Below are positions 1 through 10,984 of a stretch of DNA of 64,000 nucleotides, in pieces; the first letter of the stretch is position 1; every line of letters begins with the position of its first letter. The DNA is from Pomphorhynchus laevis (lineage: Eukaryota > Acanthocephala > Palaeacanthocephala > Echinorhynchida > Pomphorhynchidae), in assembly GCA_012934845.2 (NCBI GenBank), contig WNNJ02002074.1, positions 36,072-100,071 on the forward strand, read 5' to 3'. Below the pieces are notes generated by a model. That model was not told the origin of the DNA and did no database searches. It worked only from the letters and a program-made list of their open reading frames with translations. A program made the translations under genes and the position numbers.

Positions 1-457
1 GTTTCTTGTAAATTTAAATATGTCATCTTTACGATATAAATTAAAAGTAGTTTTAATTAATGTTAATTTAATGTTCATATCTAGATATACACCAGAATCT
101 ACGTATTTAATATAATAATATTAAATATTATTATATTAAATAATATAATAATATTATATATTATTATAATAATATATGCTGCTTTTGAAAATTTTCTCTA
201 TTTGCTTCTATTGAGAGTATCTTTAGCTATCAGACCGACACTCATTAGGTCATGACGTATAACCTAAATCCATCGCAGTTTTGGTCTTCCTAACGGATGG
301 TTTCCTTCCACTGTCACTGATAATCTTAATTGATGGTTGAATAGTCAATTATTCAATTAATCCTGATTATGATATATTATATAAAAAAAATATAAAATAA
401 TATCAAAAATAACTAAAATATCAAAAATGAATGATATCGAAAGCAATGATATTCAAA
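1..457. other. AT-rich sequence, left of the last visible USP5 exon
   Basis: This stretch lies downstream of the last visible USP5 exon and is probably intron 3. It is dominated by A/T runs such as AATAATATTA blocks around 105-180. The only recognisable content is the LINE tail at 200-335. I see no exon resembling the USP5 sequence that should follow. Confidence 0.5.
200..335 (-). pseudogene. 3' tail of a LINE reverse-transcriptase ORF
   Basis: On the minus strand the translation reads VEGNHPLGRPKLRWI, a stop, then VIRHDLMSVGLIAKDTLNR. The GRPxxRW box followed by a leucine/glycine helix and a DxxxR end is the usual C-terminus of RTE/CR1-type LINE ORF2 proteins, just before the 3' UTR. About 45 codons remain, with at least one in-frame stop. 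It is a 5'-truncated dead copy; the clade cannot be decided from so short a piece. Confidence 0.55.
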
Positions 458-671
458 TCAGCTAACTGAGTCTACGTATTTAGTATAATTATAAAATAAA
501 TAAAACATAATAATGCTAAATCAAAATTTAATAATTAGATAATAAAATAAATAATTGTTTTTAGATTTTCTAAAATTTAAATAAAGTTAAAAAAAATTGA
601 AATTTAAAATAAAAGTCATTTTTATGAATTGACTAATAAACAACAGACGTTGTATCAGAATAAGAATTAGA
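456..671 (+). repeat. Incomplete copy of a TIR element (see 1158-1430)
   Basis: This copy starts with CAGCTAACTGAGTCTACG and stays nearly identical to 1158-1372 for about 215 bp, then diverges after TAAGAATTAG. It lacks the inverted right terminus seen in the second copy, so it is a deleted or half element. Confidence 0.6.
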
Positions 672-794
672 CGATGAGCATAATTAAATAAGCATCATTC
701 GAATGCATTAGACGGTGCATTCGAATAATGATTATAGGTCATCAGGAGGAATTGCTCTGGTATCAGGTTTCGGCCCTCAACTCCTCCACTCAAC

Positions 795-960
795 ATAGCA
801 GCGAGGCCAAATACATGCTAATGATGTATTTCCTCTAATAAAACTATCTAGTATCTTATTCTAATACAAAGTATATTATTTATAATCCACCCATAAAAAT
901 TTGCCACTTAAGAGTTTAAATTTATTCTTTATAAGATTTTTCATAATTTAAATCAATTTT
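795..960. repeat. Dispersed repeat also present in the large inverted repeat
   Basis: The string around 815-900 (ATGCTAATGATGTATTTCCT and following, then a TCTAATACAAAG block) recurs with moderate divergence near 43,980-44,100 and, inverted, near 63,550-63,660. It is non-coding; no termini could be set. Confidence 0.45.
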
Positions 961-1157
961 AAAATTTCAAATTTGAGGAAGGTTATGGGGAAGAGTGGGC
1001 TTCCACTGCCTCTAGCGTTTTCTTCGGCCCCTATTGATACATCCGAGATCCTGGCTAAATACATATAATAAATACATAATATTTATTTAAATGAATATTA
1101 ATGAGTGTCATTCTGTATGGTTATGACATTGTGTGGTTATGGTTATGACACAAATCA

Positions 1158-1430
1158 AATCAGCTAACTGAGTCTACGTATTTAATATAATTATAAAATA
1201 AACAAAATATAATAATGCTAAATCAAAATTTAATAATTAAATAATAAAATTAATAATTGTTTTTAGATTTTCTATAATTTAAATCAAGTTAAAAAAATGA
1301 AATTTAAAATAAACGTCATTTTTATGAATTGACTAATAAATAACAGACGTTGTATCAGAATAAGAATTAGAGGTCATAGACTCTAATTTGAGGGCATAGA
1401 CTCTAAATACGTAGACTCAGTTAGCTGATT
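1158..1430. mobile_element. Short non-autonomous TIR element (MITE-like)
   Basis: The element is 273 bp with perfect 18-bp terminal inverted repeats, CAGCTAACTGAGTCTACG at 1161-1178 and its reverse complement at 1410-1427, extended by AAT/ATT outside. The interior is A/T-rich and non-coding. A second copy with one terminus starts at 456, and diverged termini appear near 25,712 and 55,040. The superfamily cannot be assigned because the target duplication is ambiguous in A/T sequence. Confidence 0.6.
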
Positions 1431-1757
1431 AAATATTAAAATATTGTTAAAAAAATATTTTTTTAAATATTTTGTTTTATCGTTGTATTAACCTGAAAAG
1501 TCTAAAATTTACTTAATATCAACTAAATTTAGATTAAAAGCATTTTTTTAAGTTACAAAATATCAATTTACTAGGTATTTAGAAAACTAAAAGTAGAGTC
1601 AATTAAATCAAATGCTGCAAGCTCCACATTGATCTATATCGAGAATAAATTGTTCAATTAGGAACTTTTGAGAAAAGTAAGTCATCAGAGTTCTTAATTA
1701 ACGATTACCAGAATTATAAATCACTAACTCAGCGGTAAATATAAAGTTATAAGCTAC
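1431..1757. other. USP5 intron 3, start; nothing recognised
   Basis: A/T-rich sequence directly downstream of the third USP5 exon. No exon, transposon protein or structured repeat was seen. Confidence 0.5.
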
Positions 1758-1981
1758 CTAGCTTAACAGATAACGGAAACCCAGTTAGTTCATAATGCTC
1801 AACAGCATGATTGTTGCCTCCAGTGCCATCAAAGAATCTACGTCCGCACATTATGGAGCCGTCTGTCAAATTAAGCCACAAATTACTCTTTAAATCACAC
1901 TTTTCGCATTGCCATCCAGACGGTGGTATCTTTAGGCCACTATTTATTTGCTTCAAATCCTTGGAATATTTGCTTATCTGT
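1758..1981 (-). CDS. USP5: USP5 ubiquitin hydrolase, coding exon 3 (UBP zinc finger)
   Basis: This exon codes for residues 170-243 plus split codons at both ends. The acceptor is TTTGTTTAG before position 1981; the donor is AG|GTAGCT after 1758. It completes the Arg codon left open by exon 2 and ends in phase 1 inside a Gly codon. The peptide carries the UBP zinc finger that binds the free C-terminus of unanchored polyubiquitin: GWQCEKC (C194, C197), LWLNLTDG (W204), CGRR (C214, R216), and H227 in [10 protein letters not shown]. Spacing equals that of human USP5 (C199, C202, C219, H232) with a constant offset of five. One ubiquitin-contacting Tyr of the human protein is Phe here (F218). The catalytic Cys and His boxes must lie in exons left of the window. 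Confidence 0.95.
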
Positions 1982-3336
1982 CTAAACAAAATACTTTTAC
2001 CTGTTGACACATGTTGACACAAAGCGACATAAGTATAAAGAGATAAGTTGAAGCTTAAAAATAAAAGTTTTCTCTTCTAATTATTTAATTATTGCAGCTT
2101 TAGGTTATGAAAAATACGGATAATTAAACATTTTTTCTTAATTGTAGACAATTAAGATACGCATGCGTAACTTAATTTGATTTAAAAATCTTTGCTTTAT
2201 GGCAATTTGTTTTAAAATGCATCATTAAATATATATCAAGAAAATTTGTAACTATTTATTAAAAAATAAAACAATATTAGTAGAATGCGATAAGATAATT
2301 CTAATAATTTTATTAATTTGCTTAATTGGATTTTATTAATTTAAATGCAAATATTTTTTAATATTTATTAATATTTATTTATTAATATTTTTTAAACTAT
2401 TAATTTAATATAGTGTAATTTTAATTCTTAAGGCTAAAATGGTGAAAATTAACAATATTAAAATGTACAATATTAAAATATTATACAAAATAATACTTTA
2501 TAGAAAACCTATTTTATTTGATGTATACAAAGCAATATTAAAATATAATAAATCTAACAAGTCCAGTAAATTATCATTGATTCATCGATACTATTAATTT
2601 AAAGAAGCAACAAAATTTGCGATTGATTTAAAGAATCTACACCTGTGCATTATAGAGCCTCTACTAAGTTAAGACATAAATTAGGTTGTTGAGTTAAGAC
2701 ATAAATGAGGTTGTTGAGTTAAGCCGTAAATCAGTATACTTTATTTTTATATTTAAAATATTTTATATAATAAATATTTGAAAAATATAATAGTTTACAA
2801 AATGTCAACCACTGTTGAGAGAGCATTAAAATTTTGTAAGGACGTTCACTATAAAAACATATATTATACTTTACATTCTAAAAATTAAAACAAACATGTT
2901 TATCAGTAAAATTAAAGCAATGATATGGAAATATTAATGTCTAGCGATCAGTCCAGACAGCTTTATGATTAATTATATCTTTAATTATATCAATTGGTAT
3001 AATTTTGTATTTTTATTGAATTTAAATATAAATATTTAATTGAAAATATTTTATTGAATGTAAAATAACTAGATGTTAAAGCTCGTATAATCTTTTAAAA
3101 AGATTATACATTAATAATGTATAATGGGCGATTGAAAAGACGTATAAACACAATTTATTAACACATTGTTCTCTTAGTACAATACCTACCACCTCGGAAA
3201 ACACTCCTAAACCATACGCTAGCTTTTGCTATATCTAAAACTTTCTCATGAGTAAACTAAAGAGAAAATGCTATAAATTTGACAGGCAGCTTAATGTGAG
3301 AGGTGCATTAAGTTGCACCTCTCTCTCATAAGATAG

Positions 3337-3960
3337 GTGTCACTCTTGAGTGTGTTTTCAAACGCAAACCTTACAAACAACACAGTGTATCATATGCCTT
3401 GTGCTGATTGTAATAGAACATGTGTTGGTCGGACCAATAAAGGTCTTGCCAAGAGAATCTACCAACGTAAGTATGGTTTAAAACGACATGACACGTCGGC
3501 GACCCTATTAAATAACGTTATCTATACCAATCATAGAATCGTGTTTGAGAAGGCGGTGACGGTACTAAGAGAACATAAGCTAAATAGTATATTTGTACTT
3601 GAGTCGATATACATAAATAACAGCGATACTATGAAGAAAAATAAATCGAACTAGAATCTCAATTTTCCCTCTCTAAATGTCAGCACATGTACAACTAAGA
3701 TACGCAGGGAGGTGTAGAGATCTACTACACCTAAAGGCTGAACGATCCAGGTTTCCCGAATTTTTTACACTGCTTTGTTATTCGTATAAGTTTTGTACAA
3801 CCTGTACTTATATAATATTGTGATTTCAGTTTATTTAAAAACGACTGCTCGGACAGCCGAAATATTAGTTGAAACAACAATTTGTATTTTTTCTCGGGGA
3901 TGACTCGCCATGTAAAGATTAAATTTAACTCGAATGTATTTAAGGCCACTAGGTGCTAGT
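3337..3960 (+). mobile_element. Penelope-like element fragment, GIY-YIG endonuclease end
   Basis: An open segment of about 105 codons (3337-3654) reads VYHMPCADCNRTCVGRTNKG, then LAKRIYQ, NHRIVFEKA, and LESIYINN near the end. This matches the C-terminal GIY-YIG endonuclease of Penelope-like retroelements: a VY..PC..C start, a (Y/C)(I/V)GxT box, an R seven residues on, a spaced His, and a Glu near the end. The second Tyr of the module is Cys (TCVGRT), so activity is doubtful. No reverse transcriptase part is visible upstream, so this is a 5'-truncated piece. Sequence to about 3960 looks like its 3' UTR. Strand is opposite to the host gene. Confidence 0.7.
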
Positions 3961-4344
3961 CGATTAAGTATTAAGCTGGCACCTATTGTCAATTAGCCTT
4001 TCCGTAGAGCGGCCCAGGAAACGTATGTTCGACATTCGTCGATCAAAAGCTAAATAATTGACCGGCTTGCATCAAACGTATGGATAGTCCTTTCATAGAC
4101 TATCTCAGATTCTTCCGATGAATCCAACAGCAGATTTGACAATAGACAAAGAGGCGGAAGAGAGTCACGGAGGCCTGTTTATTTACAGTAGCGATTTTGA
4201 ATCATCAATAGATATCGAGAACGGGATATACCCGAACAAACAAAATCACTTCGATGACTCTAACGGCAGATTGGGCAATGATCGAAAAGGCAGTTGTACG
4301 AAGACAGCTAAAGAGGCATCAACATCTGAAGCGGACTAACTTTT

Positions 4345-5065
4345 ATGTAGGAACGTGAAATGTCATTTCGCTGGCAGGGAAGGAATTAGAAATAGTTGGA
4401 TAGATGGTTAGCTTCGGTCTATAAATAGTCGGAGTGATTTCTCGTCACTATTCTGGAACTGGAAGTAAACGTTTGAATCAAGGTAGGACCTTGAACTATT
4501 CGGGAGTTACCAACGGAAAGCGATGGCAGGCGGTGTAGGGTTACTTACAAGTCCTCAGTTATCGTTCGTGATAGAGAAGTTTAACCCAGTAAACGAAAGG
4601 CTGACGTCCCTGAGACTGTAAGTCAAAGAGGGTAAGGGAATAACTGTTGTATGTGCGTTTGCTCCCAACAATATCTTGGAATACACAGTCTTTGTGGAAG
4701 ATCGTCAGGCTCTGCTTGGTAGTACTCTTGTGGGAGATTCCCTAGTTCTTTTGGGTGACTTCAAAGTTTATGTTGGTAGCGACAGTAGCACTTGGAAGAG
4801 GGTGTTGGGAGGAACGGACTCTCCGATCTGAATGATAGTGGTATTAAATTATTGCAATTTCGTTCCCGTAACAATTTGTGCATAACCAACACAATGTTTG
4901 AACATAAGGAGATTCATAGATGAAAAGACCATCATGATTCTTTTAGTCAAAGATCAATGATTGATTTTGTAATCGTTTCATCTGATGTGCGACGTTATCT
5001 TCTAGACACTCGCGTGAAGAGAGGCTGAGCTGTCAACTGATCACTACCTTGCAGTTAGAAAGCTT
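4345..5065 (+). pseudogene. LINE APE-type endonuclease domain, broken
   Basis: Across frames the segment keeps the order of an exonuclease-endonuclease-phosphatase fold: a start resembling NVxSLAGRE near 4355, VTNGERWQAGVGLLTSPQLS near 4510-4560, VCAFAPNN near 4655, LVLLGDF near 4745, an asparagine-rich INHIBITOR-free core, IDFVIVSSD near 4960, and LSTDHYLAV near 5035. The final Asp-His pair of the active site is present (TDH). Frame changes and stops show that the copy is inactive. Confidence 0.7.
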
Positions 5066-5814
5066 TGATAACAGGATCAGATGCTAGACAAGCCTGGTAA
5101 TCCCAAACGATGTGTGAGGGGTGTGCTGGGAGCGTCTAGCAGATGTTTCTGCCAAGGAACGTTTTTCTGGCCACATCCGGGAATATTGATCAGGAATGGG
5201 AGGGGATATGTTAAGATATTCGCTTGCCAAATAACTGTGAAAAGTTGTGGCTCGAAGGCCTTAGGTGCTGGTCGCAGAGGGAATAATCGAACTGTTGGTG
5301 GACATCAACAGTTAGAGATTTCGTTCAAAGAATAAGCTTGCTTATAAGGCAACTTTGTCAGAAAAATCAGTGGAAAATGTAGACACGTCCCGAAGGACAA
5401 AGAGAGCTTTAACAAGAGCAGTTACTGAAGTGAATAAGGCGGCTTGGGAGAGCATTTAGAACTTGATTATATGCCAGCTTCGAAGATATTCTAGAGAACG
5501 ATAAAGAACCTTCGTATTGGAAAGCAGAAAATTCTTCAAACTGTCAATGAAAAGAGTATCTATGCTGACTGACATTGCAGAAATTCTTGGTTGTTTAAAA
5601 GAGCATTTTAGGAGTCTTCTTAATGTGGTGGATGTCTTCTCTTGTGGAATTAGATCCTTTAAAACCAACGGACGAGCTCAACTCTTTGAAAGACGTCATT
5701 GCTGTTGTTAAAAACTTCATAATGTCAAGTCTTCTGAAGAAGACGAAATTTGATCTAAAGCATTAAAGGCTCTCGACATTGTTTAATGAAATAGCTAACA
5801 CGGATCTTCAACGT

Positions 5815-7170
5815 TGCATTGAAGTCGGGCAAGTTTCCTAGTGAGTGGCGAACTCCAGTGGTGGTACCGATTTATAAGAAAGTTGACCTAAGAGTGTGTT
5901 CTAATTATCGAAGCATCACTCTTCTTAGCCAAACTGGTAAGGTACTTGCTGAGATTCTTGAGTTAAGGATACGGCCTATAGTTGAGGGATAGTTGCAAGA
6001 GGAACAATTCGACTTTCGTCTATGTCGTAGAACTACGGATCAGCTCTTTACTCTCTCAACTATTGTCAAACGGTCTTAAGAGTTCGCTCAACCGGTCTAC
6101 ATGTGCTTTGTAGATTTGGAGAATGCATTCGAACGATTTCCACGAGAGAGGTTGTGGGAGATATATAGAGTATGGAGTACCACACCATTTTCGAATGGTT
6201 GTGGCTTCTATGTATGAACAAAGTATGAGTTCGTGTTCTAGGTAGGAAGTCTGAATCATTTTCAAAAGGCGTTGGGCGTCGTCAGGGTTGCCCTTTGTCT
6301 CCACTTCTGTTCCTTGTTACCCTGAAAAAAATTAAGAGACTGCTTGCTGTAACGCATGTCGGTTTTTACTTTGGTTTCATCCAAAGTACAGACTTTGGCT
6401 TCTTGTCCTGAGGACTTACAATGCCTAGTAGATCGATTTACGATGGAATGCCAACGACAGGGATGTTGGTTAGTACCTCCAAGACTGTCTATAAGTGTTC
6501 GTCTAGGATTCGGGTGTCAATGCCAATCCGGATTTGGGAAAAGTTTCTTCCTGATGTGGAGGACTTCAAGTATCTTGGGGTATTGTTCTCGAAGAACGGC
6601 AGGAACATCATGGAGATTGAGAAGCGGATATGTGTAGCTGATTCGGTATTGCGTTTTTTGTACAGGTCTGTAGTAGTGAAGCGGGAGTTAAGTCTTCGGG
6701 CAAAGCTTGCTGTTTATTACGCGATATGCGTTCCTATCTTAATCTATGGTCATAAGCTTTGAGTTATTACCAGAAGGATAAGATCTAAGATACAGACGAC
6801 TGAAATGTGGGTCCTTTGCGGTGTGGCCGATCTTAGCCTTAGAGATAAGTTTATAAATATTCGGTCACCCGAGATGCACTCGGAGTAAATTCGCTGCTTC
6901 TCCACATTTAATAAAGTTAGTTGATGTGACTAGGACACGTTCTGAGGATGACTATGGATCGCCTTCCTTGAAAGATTTTTCAGCCCGGACTCTCTGGAAA
7001 GAGACCTCGTGGTAAGCCTCGATACAAGTGGAAAGATCAAATCTCGAAACTGGCAGGATACCGCCTTGGGTTATCTGAAATAGAACTCTAGTCTGTCGCC
7101 CAGGATCGCGATGTCTAGATTTGTTTGATTCGTACACTGCCTCCACGACCCAACACCCGGACCAGTGGGT
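5815..7170 (+). pseudogene. LINE reverse transcriptase domain, broken
   Basis: Readable blocks include WRTPVVVPIYKK near 5850, CSNYRSITLLSQTGKVLAE near 5900, EEQFDFR near 6000, YMCFVDLENAFE near 6100 (motif A with the first catalytic Asp), EDLQCLVDRFTMECQRQG near 6410-6460, FLPDVEDFKYLGVLFSKNGR near 6545-6600, and LYRSVVVKRELSLRAKLAVY near 6660-6715. I could not find the second Asp-Asp box, which falls where the frame breaks. A tail with KRPRGKPRYKWKDQ follows near 7000-7030. Confidence 0.75.
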
Positions 7171-7485
7171 GACAGGAAAAATCTGGTGTAATATTATTTT
7201 TTTGTCAAGAAATTGTTGTTATCGAATTCTAAACGATAAATTATAATTATAATTATTTTTAAAATTTATTTTTACTTATTTTAAAATTTATAAACTTTTA
7301 TAGCTTCTATAATTATAATTTTTGTCTTGATATGACCCAACAGAAATAAATCATGGAACTATTAAAAATTTGGATAAATTTAAACGGATTTATATGATCT
7401 CCTTTCATTAAACTAAAAATATTAGATAGTTTTAACAAAGTGTGATCAAGCTAATAAGTAAAGATAAGTATAATACTAAACTCAC

Positions 7486-7766
7486 CTAATTTCACCCGAC
7501 CACCCAATGTTGCTATTATCAGGCATTAACATTTTTAGCAAACTTGACTCCGATTGTATTACAGATTTTGCGCATTCAACAACAATACTTGGTACATTTG
7601 TGTCGACTAATGAATAGATATGCATGTGCCCTTTATTTAAGAATACTATCTGATATTCCTCATTAATATCAAAGATATCATGTTCAACGGCAAAACCTCC
7701 CGGTACACCTATCGCTAACTTTGTTGGGTTTAGTTTCTCTGCCGGCATTGTTTCAGGTGACTTCAA
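7486..7766 (-). CDS. USP5: USP5 ubiquitin hydrolase, coding exon 2 (N-terminal UBP-like domain)
   Basis: 281 bp coding for residues 76-168 plus two bases of an Arg codon. The acceptor is AATTTTAG before 7766 and the donor is AG|GTGAGT after 7486, both close to consensus. The peptide contains KLNPTKLAIGVPGGF (residues 86-100), matching the RLAIGVEGGF block of USP5/USP13, and ends in WSGEI, matching the WDGEV just ahead of the zinc finger in human USP5. This is the second half of the cryptic N-terminal UBP fold, which helps position substrate and has no catalytic residues. Phase 0 at the start agrees with exon 1; the two leftover bases agree with exon 3. Confidence 0.95.
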
Positions 7767-7984
7767 CTAAAATTAATTGTAAATTAAGGTTTTCATGTAT
7801 TGACTAATTTATAGACATGATATCGCGCAATTTATATTTATTTAAATAAAAAAGAATAATTTAAATTATCGAAAAGGAAAATATGAATAATACGAATTAT
7901 ATTAGTATAAGATTATTTTTTATAATAAAATAGCAATTATATAATAAGTATTAGATTATTAATATTATTAATAATATTAATAAG

Positions 7985-10085
7985 AATGCTGCTTTGCATC
8001 TACTCAAAACCGACGTGTTCACCTTTCAAAATTCCTCTGTATTTGCGTCAACTCCGTAGTAAACTCATTGCTATGCATAAACCTCCGGCATTCTGAGCAA
8101 GCGAAAGTCAGAATATAGGGACTTAAAGCTGATCTATCGATCTTATATAAATTGTTTGAAAGACAAGAATTTTAAGAACAAAGAACAACGTATTTTAAAG
8201 GATGCTGAAATATATTCTTGGAAACTGAAAATTAGATAACTCGCATTATCATCTAAAATTCCTCTTGATACATGGAAAAATCATTTCAGGGCTGTTTTGT
8301 ACGATGCCTTGAATGAATACGTTTCTTCTTCGTATCCTTTATTACTTTCACAATTCTCCTTTACGGAAATATATCATGGCATTGATCAAATCTTAAATTC
8401 CTCATTTACTCTTCAGGGGTTAAGAGCTTGTGTATTTTCTATAGCGATAAGAAAGGCGGCTGGCCCTGATGGGTTATGCATAGACCATATCAAACAGTCT
8501 CTACATAAATTAGAGCCATTCTGGTTGGGGCTTTACAATTCTATTCTCTTTGGGTGTCCTATTCTTAAGTCCTGGAAAGAAGTGACCATAAAAGTAATGT
8601 ATAGAGGCAAAACAGATCCTTTATCTACGAACTCTTATCGAGGAATAGCCATAACAAAGCATACCTATAAACTATTGACTTCGCTAGTTCATCGTCGTAT
8701 TATGCGATCATGTGGTTCAAGTACAGCGGATAAACAATATGGATTTCGACCAGGTAGATCTACAGTTGCGGCGATTTCTACATTAAGAGATAGGGTAAAA
8801 CAGCGTTTCACAGCAATGACATGCATGAATGCGTTATTTATTAATTTTGCAAAAGCGTTTGACTCTGTGAATCGATCTTGCTTACTAAGCAAGCTTCATT
8901 TCGAGTTTCACATACGCGGTCCAATGTTAAAACTACTTGCAGCCATATTGTCGCCTAATGAAATTCGTATTTCGATGGACTGCAATTTTCACAACATTTG
9001 ATCAAAAATCATGGGGTTTTACAAGGGGATCTTTTAAGTCCGCTGCTTTTAACGCTGTTCGTTAGTGACCTTCCCTCCTTTGTCTATCAAAAAGGTAGAT
9101 CTAGCTGCATAATGTATACAGAACATACGTTTAGTATGTTCTGTATACAAAGTATGTTCAGTATTTAGTCATACGTTTTCATGATATTAAGTCACCAACA
9201 ATGTCATTGAATCGTATAGATACCTACTGCACACAGAATTTTATAATGGTAAATCTAGATAAGTCCCGAGCTATAAAATTCAGGAAGGGTGGCCGTCTAC
9301 ATCGGGATGACTCATTGCAATATCGAATTGACAATTTTGAATTTTGTTGTGGGTATTCCTACCTTGGTATTGTTTTAAATTCAAAAAAGGCATTCCAAAA
9401 ACATATTTCTAACAAGTGTATAAAGGCAACTGAAAGGGTGTATTCTTTCAGAAACCTAGGTAATTTGTATTTCGACGGTGCCCTAAGATTCTTAAAGGTC
9501 CTTCCTATGTTGACATATGGTATACAGGCGATTTTGCTCGATCTTACTACTGCTAATTTCCGAAAATTCGATTCGCTTCAATTGAGGTATATTAAACGTA
9601 TTACAGGGATCTCACCAATGACCTCTTCGACATTAGTGTCAGCGTTATCTCAACTCCCATCATGTGCGTATACCTTTGCAAATTCGTTTAATTTGCCTAT
9701 AACACCGGCACTCTCGATCCATCTCAGCAACACGCAGATTACTACTGCTAAACTTGATCCTGCTATTTATCGCACTTGGGTATTTCTTCATACTAATTGG
9801 AAAAGGTCATTTAATGCAGACCGACAGCTTGTTTGGAGAATATCTACTCATGGTTACCATGACAAATTTTGTATGATCAGGTTGCCTTGTCATTCGAGAA
9901 ATTTTGACTGTTGATGTCGTTTCTGTGGACTTTCATGATGTGACCTTCTCCATCTGTTCTCATGTTCAGTTCTTACTACATGGAGTTTGCGCAAAGTAGA
10001 TTCAATATCATCATTTCGTAACGTTCACACAACTTCTGCAGACTTTTCGTCCTGGTGATGGATGATGACTAGCTCGATAAGTACA
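7985..10085 (+). mobile_element. Non-LTR retrotransposon fragment, reverse transcriptase (clade unassigned)
   Basis: The open segment 8297-9001 (about 234 codons) holds the front half of a LINE RT: IRKAAGPDGLCIDHIKQSL, TNSYRGIAITKHTYKLL, DKQYGFRPGRSTVAAISTL and NALFINFAKAFDSVNR (motif A). A second open segment, 9201-9914, holds the thumb: NFIMVNLDKSRAIKF, YSYLGIVLNSKKAFQKHIS, LPMLTYGIQAI, LQLRYIKRITGIS. Between them the frame breaks, and the usual YADD box cannot be read (MYTEHTF at 9110-9130). No endonuclease is present, so the copy is 5' truncated, and it is dead. It is antisense to USP5. The RT resembles I/Jockey-group proteins, but I cannot place it. Confidence 0.75.
9113..9149. repeat. 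Short perfect hairpin inside the LINE
   Basis: TGTATACAGAACATAC (9113-9128) is followed after five bases by its exact reverse complement (9134-9149). It sits where the YADD region of the LINE should be, and looks like a local inverted duplication. Confidence 0.7.
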
Positions 10086-10389
10086 ATAATCAACTGGTAT
10101 ATTTGTATATAAACTGATTGTATTTTCTACCTTCATCGCTTACAAGCGGAAGTGAGGAAAATAAAATTTCTCAGGTTAATATTATTCCCTCAAACCTTGA
10201 ATGTCTAATTGATTATTTTTCAGTCTACGGTATTCGGCTACATCCTTATTTTATTATTTATAAAATAAATAATATTTATTTTATTAAATATTATTTATAA
10301 TAAAATAGCAATTATATTAATAAGGTATTATTAATAATTATAATATATTGTTATAAAACATGTAAGCTAGACGCGAAAGAATGACGAAT

Positions 10390-10466
10390 GCCATTTTGTC
10401 ATCACAATGACTCATCAGTGCCAGATCCCTTCCACTACTGGATGCAGAGGAGGACTGGCAAACGGC
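10390..10466 (-). ncRNA. Hammerhead ribozyme copy, inverted, core altered
   Basis: Read on the minus strand, this keeps GCCGT/ATGGC for stem III, TGCCAG/CTGGCA for stem I, CTGATGA, and the GTCAT-TGTG-ATGAC stem II. The invariant GAAA after stem II is AAAA, and the cleavage triplet is GTT. The GAAA change is expected to abolish cleavage. This is the only copy on the same strand as USP5. Confidence 0.7.
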
Positions 10467-10678
10467 AATCAATGAATTAATCAATGTGAATGATTCAATG
10501 GTCTCACTCTCCTTAAATTCATAATAAAAGTTAGCCGATATTAAAGAGACCCGCGCATGCATTTGCCAGTGCTTTTGCTAAGGATCCTTTTTGGTGAAGC
10601 TGTAGTACTGATTTAGTACTCTATGATGTTACTAGAAAATTTTCTAGTACATCATTCACATTGATTCATTCATTGATT

Positions 10679-10755
10679 GCCGTCTGCCAGTCCTCCTCTG
10701 CATCCAGTAGTGGGAGGGATCTGGCACCGATGAGTCATTGTGATGACGAAACAGT
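10679..10755 (+). ncRNA. Hammerhead ribozyme copy in first tandem unit, core altered
   Basis: The fold is the same as at 10,985-11,060, but the core reads CCGATGA in place of CTGATGA and stem III has a mismatch (GCCGT with ACAGT). It is probably inactive. Confidence 0.7.
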
Positions 10756-10984
10756 ATTAATCATTCTTTCGCGTCTGGCTTACATGTTTTACAAGAAATT
10801 CACGCGAAATGGTCTCACTTTCCTTCATGATAAAAGTTAGCCGATATTAAAGAGACTTGTACTGGCATTTGCCAGTGCTTTTGCTCATGAACCTTTTTGG
10901 TGAAGCTGTAGTACTGATTTAGTACTCTATGATGTTACTAGAAAATTTTCTAGTACATCATTCACATTGATTCATTCATTGATT

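Larger units (their letters stand above)
4100..7175 (+). mobile_element. Decayed non-LTR retrotransposon (Rex1/CR1-like, APE + RT)
   Basis: An almost full-length but heavily decayed LINE. In order it shows an apurinic-like endonuclease (about 4345-5065), a linker, a reverse transcriptase (about 5815-6760), and a C-terminal tail with the GKRPRGKPRYKW box near 7000. The protein style (EN with VRSLAGRE-, LLGDF-, LSTDHYLA-like boxes; RT with SNYRSITLL, YMCFVDLENAF, GVLFSKNGRNI, SVVVKRELS) is that of a LINE type abundant in fish and scattered in invertebrates, often mis-annotated as craniofacial development protein 2. The reading frame switches many times and several stops occur, so no product is made. 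It is antisense to USP5 in intron 2. Confidence 0.8.
1982..7485 (-). other. USP5 intron 2 (5.5 kb), filled by retroelements
   Basis: The intron is bounded by the donor AG|GTGAGT after 7486 and the acceptor TTTAG before 1981. It contains the Penelope-like fragment (3337-3960) and the LINE at 4100-7175, both on the plus strand and so antisense to USP5. The stretch 1982-3330 is plain A/T-rich DNA; around 2670-2725 a short direct repeat (AGGTTGTTGAGTTAAG) occurs twice. 7176-7485 holds nothing recognised. Confidence 0.8.

Noticed and set aside
3731-3949. Minus-strand frame as a gene
   Set aside because: It overlaps the probable 3' UTR of the Penelope fragment and shows no motif.
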